This document shows, in pieces, positions 1-7,892 of a stretch of DNA of 64,000 nt; position 1 is the stretch's first letter, and every line of letters begins with the position of its first letter. The notes under the pieces are model-generated. The model searched no databases, was not told the origin of the DNA, and worked only from the letters and a program-made list of their open reading frames with translations. This DNA is from an uncultured Bacteroidales bacterium (GTDB lineage Bacteria > Bacteroidota > Bacteroidia > Bacteroidales > P3). The translations under genes were made by a program, and so were the position numbers. The stretch covers positions 1-64,000 of the forward strand of contig CAMHDJ010000010.1 of NCBI GenBank assembly GCA_946183915.1, written 5' to 3'.

Positions 1-553
1 TGAGCGTCACCGTGTCATGCACAGCGTACGGCACATTGATGTAGGTCGTGTCGCGCACCGTTACGTATTCCTTCTGCACCACCGTATCATGTACGGCATA
101 CGGCACATTGATATAGGTCGTATCGCGAACCGTGACGTATTCCGTCTGTGTCACCGTCTTGGTAAGAACGGTGGTGTCATGCACGGCGTACGGCACTTTG
201 ATATAGGTCGTGTCGTATATACGAACCGTGTCGACCCTGACGGTAGGCGCGGCGGCCATGGAAGCCTCACGCTCCTCGCTCTCGGTGAACTGTCCGCGGA
301 AGGGGATCCATACGGTGTCGCCGGGATGCAGGGCATGGATGTCCACATGGGTGATGGCATCGTAGCTTTCCACCCGATAAGCCTTAGTGATTGAGTAGAC
401 CGTCTGCCCTTTCTCGACGATGTGGACGTAGTACTTGCGCCCGTTCATCATCTGCTTCTCGGTGCTCACCCTGACCGGAGTGGCACCGGGCTTTTGGGCC
501 CAGGCGGCAAAGCCTGTAAGCAACAGCGTCAGTATCAGAAGTAATTTTTTCAT
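1..553 (-). CDS. Secreted LysM-domain protein with VHDT repeats (partial)
   Basis: Reading leftward from the ATG at 553, the frame stays open to the window edge, so the C-terminus is missing. The first 20 or so residues form a signal peptide ending in AWA-Q. Residues about 40-85 form one LysM module (HIVEKGQTVYSITKAY through PGDTVWIP), which normally binds peptidoglycan or other N-acetylglucosamine polymers. After it come at least three copies of a unit built on DTTYINVPYAVHDT, separated by Thr/Val-rich linkers, which look like an extended repeat stalk. The start is followed by a Lys-rich signal-peptide N-region, so it is probably correct. It lies 2 bp after the guaA stop and could be co-transcribed with it. 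An envelope or peptidoglycan-associated location is inferred; the exact role is unknown. Confidence 0.75.
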   Translation of the reverse strand, partial: MKKLLLILTLLLTGFAAWAQKPGATPVRVSTEKQMMNGRKYYVHIVEKGQTVYSITKAYRVESYDAITHVDIHALHPGDTVWIPFRGQFTESEEREASMAAAPTVRVDTVRIYDTTYIKVPYAVHDTTVLTKTVTQTEYVTVRDTTYINVPYAVHDTVVQKEYVTVRDTTYINVPYAVHDTVTL

Positions 554-555
554 AT

Positions 556-2082
556 TTATTCCCATTCGATGGTTGCTGGCGGTTTGGAGCTGATGTCGTA
601 GACCACGCGGTTGACGCCCTTCACGCGGTTGATGATCTCGTTCGAGACCCGGGCCATGAAGTCGTAGGGCAGATGGCTCCAGTCGGCCGTCATGCCGTCC
701 ACGCTCTCCACGGCGCGCAGCGCCACGACGCTCTCGTAGGTGCGCTCGTCGCCCATCACGCCCACGCTCTGCACCGGCAGCAGCATGGCGCCGGCCTGCC
801 ACACCTTGTCGTAGAGGTTCGCGTCGCGCAGGCCTTGGATGAAGATGTGGTCCACCTCCTGCAGGATGCGCACCTTCTCGGGGGTCACGTCGCTCAGTAT
901 ACGGATGGCCAGGCCGGGACCGGGGAAGGGGTGGCGGCCGATGAGCGAGTCTTTGATGCCCAGCTGGCGACCCACGCGGCGCACCTCGTCCTTGAAGAGC
1001 GAGCGCAGCGGCTCGACGAGCTGCAGCTTCATGTAGTCGGGCAGGCCGCCCACGTTGTGGTGGCTCTTGATGGTCTGGCTCGGTCCTTTGACGCTCGAGC
1101 TCTCGATGACATCGGGATAGATCGTGCCCTGACCGAGCCACTTGGCATCGGTGATCAGCTTGGCTTCGGCGTCGAACACATCGATGAAGGTCTTGCCGAT
1201 GGCCTTGCGCTTCTTCTCGGGGTCGGTCACGCCGGCCAGTACCGAGTAGAAACGATCCTTGGCGTCGACACCCTTCACGTTGAGGCCCATATCTTTGTAC
1301 GACTCCAGCACACCGCTGAACTCGTCCTTGCGCAGCAGGCCGTTGTCGACAAAGATGCAGTGCAGCTGATGGCCGATGGCACGGTTGAGGAGCACGGCGG
1401 CCACCGTCGAATCGACGCCGCCGCTCAGGCCCAGCACCACCTTGTCGCCGCCCACCTTCCGGCGCAGCTCGGCCACGGTGGTCTCGATGAAGCTCTCCGG
1501 CGTCCACTCCTGGCGGCAGCCGCAGATGTCGACCACGAAGTTGCTCAGCAGCTGCACTCCGTCGACCGAATGGTGCACCTCGGGGTGGAACTGGATGGCG
1601 TAGGTCTGCTCACCCTCGATCTGATAGCCGGCATACTGCACGTTCTCCGTCGAGCAGATGGTGCGGTAGCCCGCGGGCAGCACCTCGATCGTGTCGCCGT
1701 GGCTCATCCACACCTGGCTGCCCATTGGGATGTTCTTCATCAGGGGGTTCGAGCTGTCGATATAGTTCAGGTTGGCCCGGCCATACTCGCGTATCTTGCT
1801 CTGCTGCACGCGGCCGCCGCCCCACTTGGCCAGGTACTGGGCACCGTAGCACACCGCCAGCAGCGGCAGGCGGCCTTTGATGCCCTCCATGTTGGGCACC
1901 GGCGCGTCGGCGGCGTTGCAACTGTAGGGGCTACCCGAAAAAACAACACCCTTCACGTCGGGCGTGAGGGCGGGAATCTTATCGAAAGGATGTATTTCGC
2001 AGTAAACATTCAACTCGCGAATCTTGCGTGCAATCAGCTGAGTGTACTGAGAGCCAAAGTCTAAGATAATTATCGTATCCAT
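556..2082 (-). CDS. guaA: GMP synthase (glutamine-hydrolysing)
   Basis: Converts XMP to GMP using ATP and glutamine, the last step of guanine nucleotide synthesis in the cytoplasm. The N-terminal class I glutamine amidotransferase half has the nucleophile Cys78 in [10 protein letters not shown] and the HPEVHHS triad segment; the ATP pyrophosphatase half has the P-loop GLSGGVDST; the C-terminal dimerisation domain ends in KPPATIEWE, the usual GuaA ending. Length is 508 aa, normal for Bacteroidetes. The frame extends upstream of 2082, but [12 protein letters not shown] is the conserved N-terminus and the promoter box lies just 20 bp upstream, so 2082 is chosen. Confidence 0.97.
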   Translation of the reverse strand: MDTIIILDFGSQYTQLIARKIRELNVYCEIHPFDKIPALTPDVKGVVFSGSPYSCNAADAPVPNMEGIKGRLPLLAVCYGAQYLAKWGGGRVQQSKIREYGRANLNYIDSSNPLMKNIPMGSQVWMSHGDTIEVLPAGYRTICSTENVQYAGYQIEGEQTYAIQFHPEVHHSVDGVQLLSNFVVDICGCRQEWTPESFIETTVAELRRKVGGDKVVLGLSGGVDSTVAAVLLNRAIGHQLHCIFVDNGLLRKDEFSGVLESYKDMGLNVKGVDAKDRFYSVLAGVTDPEKKRKAIGKTFIDVFDAEAKLITDAKWLGQGTIYPDVIESSSVKGPSQTIKSHHNVGGLPDYMKLQLVEPLRSLFKDEVRRVGRQLGIKDSLIGRHPFPGPGLAIRILSDVTPEKVRILQEVDHIFIQGLRDANLYDKVWQAGAMLLPVQSVGVMGDERTYESVVALRAVESVDGMTADWSHLPYDFMARVSNEIINRVKGVNRVVYDISSKPPATIEWE

Positions 2083-2102
2083 ATATCGTATATATTTTAA
2101 AA

Positions 2103-2112
2103 TGCAAAGATA
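2103..2112 (-). promoter_or_regulatory. guaA promoter -7 box
   Basis: Reads TATCTTTGCA on the minus strand, preceded by an A/T-rich stretch. The predicted leader is about 15 nt. Confidence 0.7.
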
Positions 2113-2154
2113 CAACTTTTTTCCCAACAAGCGAAAAAAAGTTTTCCACCCCTC

Positions 2155-2282
2155 TGCATCATCCCTGCATCCCCTCTGCATCATCCCTGCATCCCCTCTG
2201 CATCATCTCTGCATCATCTCTGCATTCCCCCAGGCATCATCCAGGCATCATCCAGGCATCATCCAGGCATCATCTAGGCATA
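2155..2282 (+). repeat. 11-bp phased GCATC array 1 (12 units)
   Basis: GCATC or a one-base variant starts at 2156, 2167, 2178, 2189, 2200, 2211, 2222, 2234, 2245, 2256, 2267 and 2278. The first block has units of the type TGCATCCCCTC, the second GGCATCATCCA. It lies between the divergent guaA and GtrA-like genes and has no coding potential of its own. The rest of the 2113-2387 gap shows nothing else recognisable. Confidence 0.9.
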
Positions 2283-2387
2283 AAACCGACCCAAACGCCT
2301 CCCTCCTCCCCCTGTGCACCACCCCGATCGGATCCCGATTCTGCCCCTTTTTTGCCTGCAATGTATCTCTATATTGGAAAATTAGTG

Positions 2388-2397
2388 TACTTTTGCA
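2388..2397 (+). promoter_or_regulatory. Promoter of the GtrA-like gene
   Basis: TACTTTTGCA with a TTGG element at 2374-2377. The predicted leader to 2484 is about 80 nt and A/C-rich. Confidence 0.6.
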
Positions 2398-2483
2398 TCG
2401 CAAAATTTGGGCTCACACAGCAGCAAAATCACGCACAACAACCTCACCACCAACACAATACACAAAGAAAACAAAACAAGCAG

Positions 2484-2930
2484 ATGAAGGCAGGCAGGAC
2501 GATAGGACTAACCCTCAAGCGGTTTCTAGGCTTCACCGTGTGCAACATTCCCGGCACACTGGTGGAGTTGCTTTTGGTGTGGCTCTTCTCCAACCATGTG
2601 TTCCACCACTACTTCGGCCGCTACGTGGTGGCGCCGTTCATTGGGTTCGAATGCGCTGTGGTGCTGAACTTTATGCTCTACTCCCACTTCGTGTGGAGGG
2701 GCCGCATGAAAGGGGTGGGCCTGAAGGGACGAGTGCTCCGCCTGCTGGGCTACAACGCCTCGGCCATGGGCGTGTACCTGCTGCGCATGTTGGTCATCCA
2801 GGCCATCGGACTGCTCTGGCACTGGCAACCCGTAGTGTGCGACCTCATCTCGCTGCTCTTCTCCGGCATCGTCAACTACCTGGCCCTCGACGGCTTGGTG
2901 TTTCGGCGTTGGAAGAGAAAAAAGAAATGA
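2484..2930 (+). CDS. GtrA-like small membrane protein
   Basis: The 148-aa product has four hydrophobic segments (about residues 14-34, 42-62, 82-106 and 112-132) separated by short Arg/Lys loops and a basic tail RRWKRKKK. This is the size and layout of the GtrA family (PF04138), proposed to flip or deliver polyprenyl-linked sugars for surface glycan modification. An upstream in-frame ATG at 2352 lies before the promoter and was rejected; MKAGRTIG at 2484 follows an A-rich leader. It is a single-gene unit with no glycosyltransferase next to it, so the glycan target cannot be inferred. Confidence 0.65.
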   Translation: MKAGRTIGLTLKRFLGFTVCNIPGTLVELLLVWLFSNHVFHHYFGRYVVAPFIGFECAVVLNFMLYSHFVWRGRMKGVGLKGRVLRLLGYNASAMGVYLLRMLVIQAIGLLWHWQPVVCDLISLLFSGIVNYLALDGLVFRRWKRKKK

Positions 2931-2958
2931 TATTTTTTGCCAGTTCAAAAAAAAGTTG

Positions 2959-2968
2959 TATCTTTGCA
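2959..2968 (+). promoter_or_regulatory. rpmE2 promoter -7 box
   Basis: TATCTTTGCA preceded by a run of A. It leaves a leader of about 68 nt before the L31 start. Confidence 0.75.
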
Positions 2969-3039
2969 GCACGAAATTAGTAACTGAATTATAAACAATC
3001 GTCTAACAACTAACGGGTTAGACGGCAAAAAGAGAGAAA

Positions 3040-3303
3040 ATGAAAAAAGGAATCCATCCCGAAAACTATCGCCTCGTGGTGTTCAAAGACATGTCGAACG
3101 ACAATATGATCCTCACCAAGAGCTGTGCCAACACCAAAGAGACCGTCGTCTTCACCGATGGCAAGGAGTATCCCGTGGTGAAACTCGAAATCTCGAACAC
3201 CTCGCACCCCTTCTTCACCGGTAAGCTGAAGCTGGTTGACACCGCCGGTCGCGTCGACAAGTTCATGAACAAATACAAAAAGTACGCCAAGAAGGCCGAG
3301 TAA
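3040..3303 (+). CDS. rpmE2: 50S ribosomal protein L31 type B
   Basis: The 87-aa protein begins MKKGIHPENYRLVVF and contains the TSHPFFTGKLK segment typical of type B L31. It lacks the CxxC zinc pairs of type A L31, as expected for the zinc-independent paralogue family. It sits on the large subunit at the inter-subunit bridge. The coding end (KKAE and stop) is duplicated downstream in a 44-bp tandem repeat described separately. Transcription probably stops at the terminator near 3490. Confidence 0.95.
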   Translation: MKKGIHPENYRLVVFKDMSNDNMILTKSCANTKETVVFTDGKEYPVVKLEISNTSHPFFTGKLKLVDTAGRVDKFMNKYKKYAKKAE

Positions 3304-3391
3304 TCGGACTGCTTGAAGTACCGCCTCGGTACAAGAAGGCCGAGTAATCGGACTGCTTGAAGTACCGACACGGTACAAGAAGGCCGAGTAA
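3289..3391 (+). repeat. 44-bp tandem duplication of the rpmE2 3' end
   Basis: The last four codons and stop of L31 (AAGAAGGCCGAGTAA) start at 3289 and recur at 3333 and 3377, exactly 44 bp apart. Each full unit ends in a small hairpin with arms GTACCG/CGGTAC (3318-3332 and 3362-3376) whose loops differ (CCT versus ACA). Confidence 0.9.
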
Positions 3392-3470
3392 GGCTAGGTG
3401 TAGCGACGCGGCGGACCGCGTCTGCATTCTCAGAAAGAAAAAGGTAATTTGTTTTAGATTTTTTAGATCT

Positions 3471-3503
3471 AGAAACCCCGCCCTGAAAAGAGCGGGGTTT
3501 TCT
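3471..3503. terminator. Bidirectional terminator between rpmE2 and gpx
   Basis: Stem AAACCCCGC/GCGGGGTTT, with T-rich sequence on the plus-strand side and A-rich sequence upstream. It serves the converging L31 and peroxidase genes. Confidence 0.75.
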
Positions 3504-3523
3504 AATGCGGGGATGTCGCCGTG

Positions 3524-4168
3524 TCAGAGCAGGGCTGCGATGGCGTCCTCGACAGCCTTCATGCTCTCCATGGGCTCGAAGCGGCGTACCACGTTACCCT
3601 GACGGTCGACGAGGAACTTGGTGAAGTTCCACTTGATGTCGGGGTTCTGGTCGTAGGTGAAGTCCTGCTGGCGCAGCATGTTGTCCAGCAGAGCGCCCAT
3701 GCGGTCGGTGGTGTCGAAGCCCGCGAAGGGGGCTTTGGACTTGAGCCACTGGTAGATGGCGGCGGCGCTGTCGCCGTTGACGTCGATCTTGTCCATCTGC
3801 GGGAAGGTGACGTTGTAGGTACCCGTGCAGAAAGCGTGGATCTCGTCGTTGCTGCCGGGGGCCTGGGCGCCAAACTGGTTGCAGGGGAAGTCGAGCACCT
3901 CGAGGCCACGATCGTGGTAGCGGTCGTAGAGCTGCTGCAACTCGGTGTACTGGGGCGTGAAGCCGCACTCGGTGGCGGTGTTGACCACCAGGAGCACCTT
4001 ACCCTCGAAGTCGCTCAGGCTGACGGGGTTGAGGCTGCCGTCCTGGACGGTGAACTGGTAGATGTTGTCGGTCGAGGCCACCTCGGCGGGGGCTTCGATC
4101 TTCTGCTTGCAGGCGCCGAACAGCAGCACGGCTGCGGCGGCGAACATGAGGATTTGTCTCTTTTTCAT
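3524..4168 (-). CDS. Glutathione peroxidase-family lipoprotein
   Basis: Thiol peroxidase of the GPx/BtuE family that reduces peroxides. The 214-aa product starts with a lipoprotein signal peptide whose lipobox LFGAC puts the lipid on Cys20, so it is exported and probably sits in the periplasm or outer membrane. The peroxidatic Cys68 is in NTATECGFTPQY (Cys, not selenocysteine), and DFPCNQFG, FPQMDK and KWNFTKFLVD are the other family signatures. The start at 4168 gives MKKRQI with a normal signal peptide; an upstream in-frame ATG precedes the promoter. Thioredoxin is the likelier electron donor in this lineage, which is inference. Confidence 0.92.
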   Translation of the reverse strand: MKKRQILMFAAAAVLLFGACKQKIEAPAEVASTDNIYQFTVQDGSLNPVSLSDFEGKVLLVVNTATECGFTPQYTELQQLYDRYHDRGLEVLDFPCNQFGAQAPGSNDEIHAFCTGTYNVTFPQMDKIDVNGDSAAAIYQWLKSKAPFAGFDTTDRMGALLDNMLRQQDFTYDQNPDIKWNFTKFLVDRQGNVVRRFEPMESMKAVEDAIAALL

Positions 4169-4192
4169 TGTTTGAGTTTTAATTATTTCGGC

Positions 4193-4202
4193 GGCAAAAG
4201 TA
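4193..4202 (-). promoter_or_regulatory. gpx promoter -7 box
   Basis: TACTTTTGCC on the minus strand, divergent from the peptidase promoter about 35 bp away. Confidence 0.6.
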
Positions 4203-4234
4203 CACATTATTTTTAATATATTGGAAAATATTTG

Positions 4235-4244
4235 TATCTTTGCA
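4235..4244 (+). promoter_or_regulatory. C1 peptidase promoter
   Basis: TATCTTTGCA with TTGG at 4221-4224. The leader to 4274 is about 25 nt. Confidence 0.8.
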
Positions 4245-4273
4245 CCCGAAAAGGAAACAACAAACAACGCTAT

Positions 4274-5701
4274 ATGAAGACAAAGTACATTGCATTAGCC
4301 CTCGGCGCCATGCTGGTTTGCAGCGGCGCCATGGCTCAGAAGAAGAAACAGGCGGAGCCTGTGTACAACGGAGGCATCACCACCGAGATGATGCAGCAGA
4401 TGAAGCAAGGCTTCGGCGGCAGCGCCAGCGACAAGGCATTGCGCAACATCCTGGTGACCAACAGCCCCGCCAAGCTGGCCATGAACTACGAGAACGCCAC
4501 CAAGTTCGACTCGCACTTCTCGCACCGCGTGGTGAGCAAGGCCGTGACCGACCAGAAGAGCAGCGGCCGCTGCTGGATGTTCACCGGTATGAATGTGCTC
4601 CGCAACCAGGCCATCCGCAAGCACGGCCTGCCCGCCGACTTCCAGTTCTCGCAGGCCTACCTCTTCTTCTACGACCAGCTAGAGAAGAGCAACCTCTTCC
4701 TGCAAGCTATGATTGACACGTACCGAAAGCCCATGAACGACCAGGAAGTGGAGTGGCTCTTCAAGAACCCCATCGGCGACGGTGGACAGTTCACCGGCGT
4801 GGCCAACCTGATCGACAAGTACGGCCTCGTGCCTGCCGACGTGATGCCCGAGACCTACAACACCAACAACACCTCGAGCATCAGCAACCTCATCGCCCTC
4901 AAGCTGCGCGAGGATGGCCTTCAGCTACGCGAGATGGCCGCCCAGAAGGGCATGACCCCGCAGAAGCTCCAGGCCAAGAAGACCGAGATGCTCGGCACCA
5001 TCTACCGCATGCTGGCCCTCACCATGGGCGAGCCTCCGGCACAGTTCACCTGGCAGCAGAAGGACGCCAAGGGCGAGATTGTGGAGACCGCCACCTACAC
5101 TCCCAAGGAGTTCTACGAGAAGTTCGCCAAGACCGACTTCAGCAAGTACTACATGGTGATGAACGACCCCACGCGCGAGTACTACAAAGTCTATGAGATC
5201 CAGTACGACCGCCACGTCTACGACGGCCAGAACTGGCGCTACCTCAATCTGCCCATGGAGGACATCGCCCCCATGTGCATCGCCTCCATCAAGGACAGCA
5301 CGATGATGTACTTCAGCTGCGACGTCGGAAAATTCCTCAACCGCGACAACGGCCTGATGGACATGAACAACTACGACTACGAGAGCCTGATGGGCACCAC
5401 CTTCGGAATGGACAAGAAACAGCGCGTCAGCACCTTCGCCAGCGGCTCGAGCCACGCCATGACCCTCTGCGCCGTCGACCTCGACAAGGACGGCAAGCCG
5501 CTGAAGTGGATGGTGGAGAACAGCTGGGGCCCCAACTACGGCTGGCAGGGCAACCTCATCATGACCAACGACTGGTTCAACGAGTACATGTTCCGTGTGG
5601 TGCTGGAGGAGAAGTATATCCCCGCCAACATCCGCGCCATGATGGACCAGAAGCCTATCATGCTCCCCGCATGGGATCCGATGTTCGCTCCCGAGGAGTA
5701 G
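4274..5701 (+). CDS. Secreted C1 (bleomycin hydrolase/PepC-type) cysteine peptidase
   Basis: Papain-fold aminopeptidase of family C1B. A signal peptide (residues 1-21, ending GAMAQ) means it works outside the cytoplasm, unlike cytosolic PepC of Gram-positives. The triad is visible: Cys100 in SSGRCWMFTG, His394 in SGSSHAMTL and Asn416 in VENSWGPNYGW. The 475-aa length fits the family once the leader is removed. It is a single-gene unit between its own promoter and a strong terminator. A role in peptide nutrition is inferred from family and location. Confidence 0.93.
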   Translation: MKTKYIALALGAMLVCSGAMAQKKKQAEPVYNGGITTEMMQQMKQGFGGSASDKALRNILVTNSPAKLAMNYENATKFDSHFSHRVVSKAVTDQKSSGRCWMFTGMNVLRNQAIRKHGLPADFQFSQAYLFFYDQLEKSNLFLQAMIDTYRKPMNDQEVEWLFKNPIGDGGQFTGVANLIDKYGLVPADVMPETYNTNNTSSISNLIALKLREDGLQLREMAAQKGMTPQKLQAKKTEMLGTIYRMLALTMGEPPAQFTWQQKDAKGEIVETATYTPKEFYEKFAKTDFSKYYMVMNDPTREYYKVYEIQYDRHVYDGQNWRYLNLPMEDIAPMCIASIKDSTMMYFSCDVGKFLNRDNGLMDMNNYDYESLMGTTFGMDKKQRVSTFASGSSHAMTLCAVDLDKDGKPLKWMVENSWGPNYGWQGNLIMTNDWFNEYMFRVVLEEKYIPANIRAMMDQKPIMLPAWDPMFAPEE

Positions 5702-5720
5702 TATTCTCCACTGATCGCAT

Positions 5721-5760
5721 AAAAGAAACGCCGAGATCTATAGTCTCGGCGTTTCTTTTT
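5721..5760. terminator. Bidirectional terminator
   Basis: Stem AAACGCCGAGA/TCTCGGCGTTT followed by a T-run on the plus strand, with an A-run on the opposite side. It lies between the converging C1 peptidase and AlkZ-like genes. Confidence 0.85.
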
Positions 5761-5770
5761 TCTTTGCACT

Positions 5771-6493
5771 TCACTTCAGCAACTTCAGCAGTTGCTTTTC
5801 GGTAGCCTCGGGCAGTAGGTCGTGCAGGTGGGCTAGCATCCGCTGGTGCGACTCTTCTGGCGTGCGGTCGCAGAGCGACGCCTCGGGCCCAAGCAGTTGC
5901 TCGGGCGTAGTGAGCAGCGAAAGACCCCAGCCGTACTCGCGGCCCTGCTTGTCGCGCGGGTAGACGAAGTCCTGCGTGACGATGCGGCAGGCCATCTGCA
6001 GACGGGTGACATATCCGTCAAAGAGGCTCCGCATCTTGGGCCCTACCAGGCCGCAGGCGGCGCGCAGATCGCGGCTGACCATGCTGCCCCGCTCGCGCAA
6101 GGTGTCAAGGATAGCCTCGGCAAGGGCGCCCTCGTCGGTCTCATCGCTCGCCAGGGGGTAGGCGTGGCGGCGCCAGTTGCAGAAATCAGGCCACCACTCC
6201 AGGCTCACAAAGCCCGCCTTGGTGGCGAAGAACTTGCCATAGACGCAGTCGCCATCGGTCACCACGGGACCCTTCCACTTCCACAGCGGCCAGTCCCAGC
6301 CGCCGTCTTCATAGGTCACATAGCGGCAGTCGTCGCTCACCAACGCCTCGGCACTGAAGCCCCGGATGCCGCTCTCCAGCAGGGGAAGGAACCCCACCGT
6401 CTGGATGCACTCCATCAGTTCGGGGCAGGAACCGATCTTTCCTGTCCCGCCTGCCTCGTGAAGGCTTTTCATGTATTCTTTCAGTGACGCCAT
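5771..6493 (-). CDS. AlkZ-related winged-helix protein
   Basis: The 240-aa cytoplasmic protein resembles the short AlkZ-related (HTH_42 superfamily) proteins of Bacteroidales. An aromatic-rich centre (DGGWDWPLWKWKG, SLEWWPDFCNWRR) is followed by a winged-helix-like region with SRDLRAACGL. Full AlkZ/YcaQ glycosylases unhook interstrand crosslinks, but they are about 400 aa and use a QxQ or QxD motif that I do not see here, so DNA glycosylase activity should not be assumed. Only 3 bp separate it from the upstream flavin reductase gene, so the two are probably one transcript. Confidence 0.6.
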   Translation of the reverse strand: MASLKEYMKSLHEAGGTGKIGSCPELMECIQTVGFLPLLESGIRGFSAEALVSDDCRYVTYEDGGWDWPLWKWKGPVVTDGDCVYGKFFATKAGFVSLEWWPDFCNWRRHAYPLASDETDEGALAEAILDTLRERGSMVSRDLRAACGLVGPKMRSLFDGYVTRLQMACRIVTQDFVYPRDKQGREYGWGLSLLTTPEQLLGPEASLCDRTPEESHQRMLAHLHDLLPEATEKQLLKLLK

Positions 6494-6496
6494 CTC

Positions 6497-7192
6497 TTAC
6501 TTGAGGGCCATACCGCTGTTCCAAGCCTTGCCCACGCTGTCGGCGAGGGTGAAGTAGTTGAGGCTCGAGCCGTCCCAGACGAGGGGGTTGAGCTTCTTGA
6601 TGTCGATCTTGCCGTCGGTGAGGATGGCGGGGTCGGCCACGGCGTTGACGATTTCGCCCACGACGAAGGCGCCGTCGTTCTCACGCTCGATGAGCTCGAC
6701 CACCTTGCACTCCATGGCGAGGGGGTACTCGTCGATGATGGGGGCGTTGACGTTCTGGCTTTTGGTGCAGTGGAAGCCCACGTGGGCCACCTTGTCCTTC
6801 ACGTCGCGGCCGCTTGCGATGCCGAAGTAGTCGCTCTCGGCCACCGTGCGGGCGTCGGCGAAGCTGAGGGTGAAGGCCTTGTTGAGGCGGATATTCTCGG
6901 TGGTCTTGTGGCTGCTGAGCTGGAAGCAGACCTGGTTGCCCTCGTACTGGCCACCCCAGGCGGCCATCATCACGTCGGGGTTGCCCTCGGCGTCGTAGGT
7001 GGCGATCATCAGCGCCGGCTGCGGCGTTACGTACAGTTTGGCGCCCATGTTGACGCGCTCGTTCACATTCTTGAATTCCATAGTGGTGATGTTGTTTTCA
7101 GTTTGTTCTTCGTTGGTGTTGTTCTCCTGTTTGGTGCCGCAGGCGGCGAAGAGCACGGCCGCCGCAGCCAGGGTGAGAATGGTGTGTTTCAT
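6497..7192 (-). CDS. Flavin reductase-like FMN-binding lipoprotein
   Basis: The fold is the split-barrel flavin reductase family: LMIATYDAEGNPDVMMAAW is the FMN-binding start and KVAHVGFHC lies mid-domain. The 231-aa product carries an N-terminal lipoprotein signal (LFAAC, Cys at about residue 18) and an Asn/Glu-rich linker before the domain. Export would be unusual because such reductases normally use cytosolic NAD(P)H. An internal start at MEFKNVNERV would give a cytosolic form, but the promoter and leader position favour the long form. First gene of a two-gene unit with the AlkZ-like gene. Confidence 0.8.
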   Translation of the reverse strand: MKHTILTLAAAAVLFAACGTKQENNTNEEQTENNITTMEFKNVNERVNMGAKLYVTPQPALMIATYDAEGNPDVMMAAWGGQYEGNQVCFQLSSHKTTENIRLNKAFTLSFADARTVAESDYFGIASGRDVKDKVAHVGFHCTKSQNVNAPIIDEYPLAMECKVVELIERENDGAFVVGEIVNAVADPAILTDGKIDIKKLNPLVWDGSSLNYFTLADSVGKAWNSGMALK

Positions 7193-7213
7193 CGGTTGTA
7201 TCTTTTTTCGGGC

Positions 7214-7223
7214 TGCAAAAATA
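7214..7223 (-). promoter_or_regulatory. Promoter of the flavin reductase unit
   Basis: TATTTTTGCA on the minus strand, about 20 bp ahead of the start codon. Confidence 0.65.
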
Positions 7224-7275
7224 CGACAATTCCGCGAACTGGCAAAATAAATTTGGCCGCGTCGGAAAAAGTGCG

Positions 7276-7285
7276 TATCTTTGCA
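7276..7285 (+). promoter_or_regulatory. Promoter of the 7.5-8.7 kb gene pair
   Basis: TATCTTTGCA. The predicted start of transcription is directly followed by a hairpin CGATTTC/GAAATCG. Confidence 0.7.
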
Positions 7286-7529
7286 TCCGATTTCAATAGG
7301 AAATCGTCGAAGCGTTATATCTTCGTCTTGCTAGTGGAAACGTGAGAAATTTCTATGAAATGCAAGGATGGTATGACGGTTTGCGTGTATTAGCGTGGAC
7401 TGTTTCCATATCTTCATTTCAGGGCAATTCTCACGGCCTCCACTAGGAGAGGTGGTATACGGCGCCACGCTTCTTGTTTTATTTATTTGCTCGACGGGGG
7501 CGCGGAAGAGCACAATAAAACAACTGAAT
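7286..7529 (+). ncRNA. Long structured leader, possible regulatory RNA
   Basis: About 240 nt lie between the promoter and the first credible start at 7530. Visible pairings are CGATTTC/GAAATCG at the 5' end, CTTGC/GCAAG enclosing ATTTC/GAAAT, and two adjacent 7-mers (TGGAAAC 7335-7341, GTGAGAA 7342-7348) whose complements lie in the same order at 7402-7408 and 7428-7434, a pseudoknot topology. A 28-codon frame (7360-7446, MQGWYDGLRV...) could be a leader peptide. I do not recognise a known riboswitch class. Confidence 0.35.
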
Positions 7530-7892
7530 ATGGTAAAACCTATTCCATTCAAGACCATTGTAGAATGGTTGCAGAAAAAAGGGGGGCGAGTGCGAATTGA
7601 CAAACTCGGTCGTAACAAGAAGGGCGGAGAGGTGTGTCATTTCTTTTGCACATGCCCCGACAAGGAAACAATCCTTATCTACGGCGACAACGACGAGAAA
7701 GGCAGACCCATGAAAGAGCGTGAATGGGAACTTGTCTGCGCATTCATGCGCGGTCTGCTTGTGGCTGGAGCGGATGCTGAGACGGTGAGCATCTATGCCA
7801 ACGAACCTATTCCGGGCACCAATCGAAACTATCGCCCGAATGTGCCAGCGTTGTGCCGCGCTTATTATGAAGGGGAAGGAGGCATGCAATGA
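7530..7892 (+). CDS. Uncharacterised 120-aa protein
   Basis: Starts MVKPIPFKTIVEWLQKKGGR after an A-rich stretch; the frame is open further upstream, but that part overlaps the structured leader and codes for improbable sequence. The product is cytoplasmic with no signal peptide or membrane segment. It has a basic N-terminal helix and a Cys pair near CHFFCTCPDK that could bind metal but lacks a partner pair. I do not recognise the family. It overlaps the next gene by ATGA, implying translational coupling. The base composition of this stretch is clearly more A/T-rich than its neighbours. Confidence 0.6.
   Translation: MVKPIPFKTIVEWLQKKGGRVRIDKLGRNKKGGEVCHFFCTCPDKETILIYGDNDEKGRPMKEREWELVCAFMRGLLVAGADAETVSIYANEPIPGTNRNYRPNVPALCRAYYEGEGGMQ

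Noticed and set aside
2155..2282. GCATC arrays as CRISPR
   Set aside because: The step is 11 bp with no spacer of 25-40 bp, and no cas gene is present.
4232..4273. Upstream starts of several genes (peptidase, guaA, nadC, bamD, LysE-like)
   Set aside because: In each case the longer frame begins before or inside the promoter box and adds sequence that is not conserved.
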